Positions 61,238-64,000 of a stretch of 64,000 nucleotides of DNA are shown here, one piece after another (the stretch's first letter is position 1; each line of letters starts with the position of its first letter). The stretch comes from an uncultured Eubacterium sp. (GTDB lineage Bacteria > Bacillota > Clostridia > Lachnospirales > Lachnospiraceae), in NCBI GenBank assembly GCA_910586225.1, contig CAJUIL010000003.1, positions 124,001 through 188,000 of the forward strand, in the 5' to 3' direction. The position numbers and the translations under genes were made by a program. The notes below the pieces were generated by a model. The model saw only the letters and a program-made list of their open reading frames with translations, had not been told where the DNA came from and did no database searches.

Positions 61238-63196
61238 CAGATGCATCATCTGGTCACGCAGCTCTGCGGCGGCTTCGAAGTTTAGATCCGCGGCTGCGCT
61301 CTCCATTTTCTTTTTCACTTGCGCGATCAGTTTTTCCAGTTCCTTGCGGTTCATAGATTCCGGATCTTTTGCAAAATTCAGCTCCTCCGCTGCAACTTTC
61401 TTAGAAATGCTGATCAAATCGCGCACCGCTTTTTGGATCGTTTTCGGCGTAATGCCGTGCTCCTCATTGTATTTTTGCTGCAGCGCACGCCGTCTGGCGG
61501 TTTCATCGATTGCGGTCCGCATAGAATCCGTAATCTTGTCCGCATACATGATCACATGGCCCTCGCTATTGCGGGCGGCACGGCCGACCGTCTGGATCAG
61601 CGACGTCTCAGACCGCAGAAAACCTTCCTTATCCGCATCCAAGATAGCAACCAGCGTGATCTCCGGGATATCTAATCCTTCTCTGAGCAGGTTAATGCCG
61701 ACAAGTACGTCAAAAATATCCAAACGCAGATCCCGGATGATCTCCGCACGCTCCAGCGTATCGATATCCGAATGCAGATATTTCACCCGGATGCCGACCT
61801 CCTGCATATACGCAGTCAGATCCTCCGCCATCCGTTTTGTCAATGTCGTGATCAATACCTTATGCTTCTGCGCCGTTTCTTTATTCACTTCGGAGATCAG
61901 ATCGTCAATCTGTCCCTCCACCGGGCGTACGTCAATCTGCGGATCCAGCAGCCCGGTCGGGCGGATGATCTGCTCAACGCGCAAAAGCTCATGCTCCTTT
62001 TCATACACGTTCGGCGTCGCAGACACAAACAAAAGCTGGTCTATCTTAGATTCAAATTCCTCAAAATTCAACGGACGGTTGTCCTTTGCGGAAGGCAGGC
62101 GGAAGCCGTAATCAACTAGCGTGGATTTCCGGGACTGGTCGCCTGCGTACATTCCCCGTATCTGAGGGACTGTAATGTGCGATTCATCAATGATGATCAA
62201 AAAATCATCCTTAAAATATTCCATTAGGGTCAGCGGGGTCGCCCCTGGCTCCAGTCCCGCAAGATGCCTGGAATAGTTTTCAATCCCGCTGCAAAACCCA
62301 GTCTCCCGCAGCATCTCTATATCAAAATTCGTACGCTCAGCGATCCGCTGCGCCTCCAGCAGCTTGTCCTCGCCCTTAAAATAGCGTACCCGTTCCTCCA
62401 GCTCCTTTTCAATCTCCACGCACGCTTGATGGATCTTTTCCTGTGGAACAACATAATGCGACGCTGGGAAAATACCTATATGTTCCAGCGAAGCCTTTAC
62501 CTCTCCGGTCAATACGTCAATTTCCGTGATCCGGTCAATCTCATCCCCAAAAAACTCCACCCGTACCGCCCGTTCCGCGCTATTTGCCGGAAGGATCTCC
62601 AACACGTCCCCTCGTACCCGAAACGTCCCGCGGTGAAAATCCATTTCATTTCTCGTATACTGGATATCGATCAAGTCCCGTATCACATCATCGCGGTCCC
62701 GTATCATCCCCGGCCTCAACGACACCATCATCCCCAGAAAATCCTCTGGACTTCCCAGCCCATAAATGCAGGAAACACTGGATATCACGACCACATCCCG
62801 CCGCTCAGAAAGTGCTGCCGTCGCAGACAGACGCAGTTTGTCGATTTCCTCGTTGACGGATGAGTCCTTTGCGATATACGTATCGGATGATGGGACATAG
62901 GCTTCTGGCTGATAATAATCGTAGTAGGACACAAAATATTCGACAGCATTATTCGGGAAAAACTCTTTAAATTCTCCGTATAATTGAGCTGCTAATGTTT
63001 TATTATGCGCTATGACAAGGGTTGGTTTATTTAATTGCTGGATAACGTTTGCCATCGTAAAGGTCTTACCAGAACCCGTAACACCTAGAAGTGTCTGGAA
63101 CTGGTTGCCTTCTTTAAAACCCTTTACCAGTTCTTCTATGGCTTGGGGCTGGTCGCCGGTTGGCTGATATTGCGATACTAATTCAAAATAATCCAT
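61208..63196 (-). CDS. uvrB: Excinuclease ABC subunit B
   Basis: 662 residues, the expected size. Helicase motif I GVTGSGKT is near residue 39, the DNA-inserting beta-hairpin region contains YFVSYYDYYQPEAYVPSSD, motif II is IIIDESH, and QTVGRAARNSEG is motif VI. The C-terminal UVR domain (KKMESAAADLNFEAAAELRD) that contacts UvrC is intact. It works with UvrA in repair. The 3' end is the source of the repeat array downstream. Confidence 0.97.
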   Translation of the reverse strand: MDYFELVSQYQPTGDQPQAIEELVKGFKEGNQFQTLLGVTGSGKTFTMANVIQQLNKPTLVIAHNKTLAAQLYGEFKEFFPNNAVEYFVSYYDYYQPEAYVPSSDTYIAKDSSVNEEIDKLRLSATAALSERRDVVVISSVSCIYGLGSPEDFLGMMVSLRPGMIRDRDDVIRDLIDIQYTRNEMDFHRGTFRVRGDVLEILPANSAERAVRVEFFGDEIDRITEIDVLTGEVKASLEHIGIFPASHYVVPQEKIHQACVEIEKELEERVRYFKGEDKLLEAQRIAERTNFDIEMLRETGFCSGIENYSRHLAGLEPGATPLTLMEYFKDDFLIIIDESHITVPQIRGMYAGDQSRKSTLVDYGFRLPSAKDNRPLNFEEFESKIDQLLFVSATPNVYEKEHELLRVEQIIRPTGLLDPQIDVRPVEGQIDDLISEVNKETAQKHKVLITTLTKRMAEDLTAYMQEVGIRVKYLHSDIDTLERAEIIRDLRLDIFDVLVGINLLREGLDIPEITLVAILDADKEGFLRSETSLIQTVGRAARNSEGHVIMYADKITDSMRTAIDETARRRALQQKYNEEHGITPKTIQKAVRDLISISKKVAAEELNFAKDPESMNRKELEKLIAQVKKKMESAAADLNFEAAAELRDQMMHLKEMLRDAQK

Positions 63197-63216
63197 GATA
63201 CTATACCTTTCTATAA

Positions 63217-64000
63217 CTATGGTCTTCCTCTTAGAACTAAGCCCAAACCTATTCTATACAATTTAGGGATTTCAAATAAATTATCTGCAAACGCTTTACC
63301 CCCTTTTGCTTCTAACATTCCTGTTTCATAAAGTTCTTGAAGCATATCATCTCCTTGGGGTTCCAATCCGTCCATAAGTACGAATATTTCTTCTCTACTA
63401 TATCGAGCTGTATCTTTTCCCTTAAACCTATCAAAATGTTTTCTTAATTTTGGAAACTCACTCAAATATGTATCGCATTTAACTTCAGACACTTTAGAAA
63501 AAGCTTTTTTCACTGCCATGCCAGAAATCAAACAATTTTCTTCAAAATTTTCTATTTCTTCTTGTGCTTCTTTAGAATAATTAGCAAAATTGATAAATTC
63601 TCTCGGATATTTCCCCCCTAGCCCATCTGTTATTCGTTGTAACAGCCAATCAATCATATTTGCCTCTTTTTTCCCCTTATACACCTGACGAGCAAATATA
63701 GTATAAAAAGTCTCTTCCAAATTTGGAGCCAATAACAACTCCTCCTTTTCCAACCCTATCTCATTTACTACATATTCTTCCACCATTTCATCATTTAAAC
63801 ATCGACGCATTAACATAATCAGCAAATCTTTTTTATCCCATGAAAGCACTACACTTTTATCCGACAAATGACTTTTATTCACAAATTCTAGTGTAGACCA
63901 GATATCATTCCTTAAAAATATTTTAAATTTTATTCTTGGAAACCTATTAACGAAACTCAAATACGTTCTAAAAAGGCTTTCTATACAAATCTTTCTCTTT
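63217..64000 (-). CDS. Sll1717-type P-loop ATPase-like protein, C-terminal part (5' end outside window)
   Basis: The reading frame is open past the apparent TTG start at 63960 to the window edge, so the gene begins outside. The visible 260 residues include IKFKIFLRNDIWSTLEFVNK, SHLSDKSVVLSWDKKDLLIM and LMRRCLN, a pattern I associate with the region after the P-loop in the Sll1717/FunZ-like ATPases, and a helical C-terminal region ending GIGLVLRGRP-like (RIGLGLVLRGRP). The P-loop itself would be outside. The coding DNA is visibly richer in A and T than its neighbours, suggesting acquisition. Such ATPases occur in accessory and defence loci; function here is unknown. Confidence 0.55.
   Translation of the reverse strand, partial: KRKICIESLFRTYLSFVNRFPRIKFKIFLRNDIWSTLEFVNKSHLSDKSVVLSWDKKDLLIMLMRRCLNDEMVEEYVVNEIGLEKEELLLAPNLEETFYTIFARQVYKGKKEANMIDWLLQRITDGLGGKYPREFINFANYSKEAQEEIENFEENCLISGMAVKKAFSKVSEVKCDTYLSEFPKLRKHFDRFKGKDTARYSREEIFVLMDGLEPQGDDMLQELYETGMLEAKGGKAFADNLFEIPKLYRIGLGLVLRGRP

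Noticed and set aside
61122..62111. 329-codon plus-strand ORF
   Set aside because: Shadow of uvrB on the other strand, low-complexity Ser/Arg and no start signals.

Overview
The window reads as a chromosomal segment of a motile Gram-positive anaerobe of the Clostridia, most likely a Lachnospiraceae member. This is inferred from gene content and synteny, not from a search: cdaA-cdaR-glmM, mbl-flgF-flgG, comFC-yvyF, hisS-aspS, LytR-CpsA-Psr proteins, a LytTR two-component pair, many AGGAGG-type ribosome sites and TATAAT promoters. Most genes lie on the minus strand. No rRNA, tRNA, CRISPR array, insertion sequence or intact prophage was seen.

Layout by region. (a) 1-8.1 kb: a GntR regulator (cut by the window edge) with ispE; a pair of exported coiled-coil/phage-tail-like surface proteins (1484-2581, 2661-4517); a CNNM/CBS membrane protein on the plus strand; and an orphan pair of ParA/CpaE-like ATPase-fold proteins with eroded P-loops. 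(b) 8.1-14 kb: a secreted RsiV/DUF3298-like protein, aspS, hisS, a CysE-like acyltransferase and a CPA2 cation/proton antiporter. (c) 14-19 kb: a peptide/nickel-type ABC importer with a fused double-ATPase subunit. (d) 19.2-22.8 kb: a DUF1622 membrane protein, a GH3 glycosidase with reversed domain order, and a MATE exporter pseudogene carrying a large internal deletion. (e) 23-27.1 kb, plus strand: a LytTR response regulator and GHKL sensor kinase behind an apparent leader terminator, then a membrane diguanylate cyclase.

(f) 27.2-51 kb is one long co-directional block for cell-surface glycan synthesis. From its upstream end it holds two membrane proteins, cdaA and cdaR (c-di-AMP synthesis), glmM, an HPr protein, the complete dTDP-L-rhamnose pathway (rfbD, rfbB, rfbA, rfbC), a tandem-domain glycosyltransferase, a methyltransferase-kinase fusion reminiscent of the WbdD chain terminator, two priming glycosylphosphotransferases, GT2 enzymes, a Wzm/Wzt-type exporter, two polytopic proteins that may be halves of one, a zinc-ribbon protein, and two tandem LCP ligases at the end. 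The logic is: make GlcNAc-1-P and dTDP-rhamnose, prime on undecaprenyl phosphate, extend, cap, export, and attach to peptidoglycan.

(g) 51-64 kb: yvyF and comFC with recD2; mbl with flagellar rod genes flgF, flgG and a FlgJ-like rod-binding protein; uvrA and uvrB separated by a degenerate tandem repeat copied from the 3' end of uvrB; and an AT-rich, probably acquired gene for a Sll1717-type P-loop ATPase that runs off the right edge.

The items I would examine first are the WbdD-like fusion, the LytTR leader terminator, the phage-tail-like surface pair, the uvrB-derived repeats, and a 23-nt repeat sitting directly behind two intrinsic terminators. None of these is established as a new system from sequence alone.
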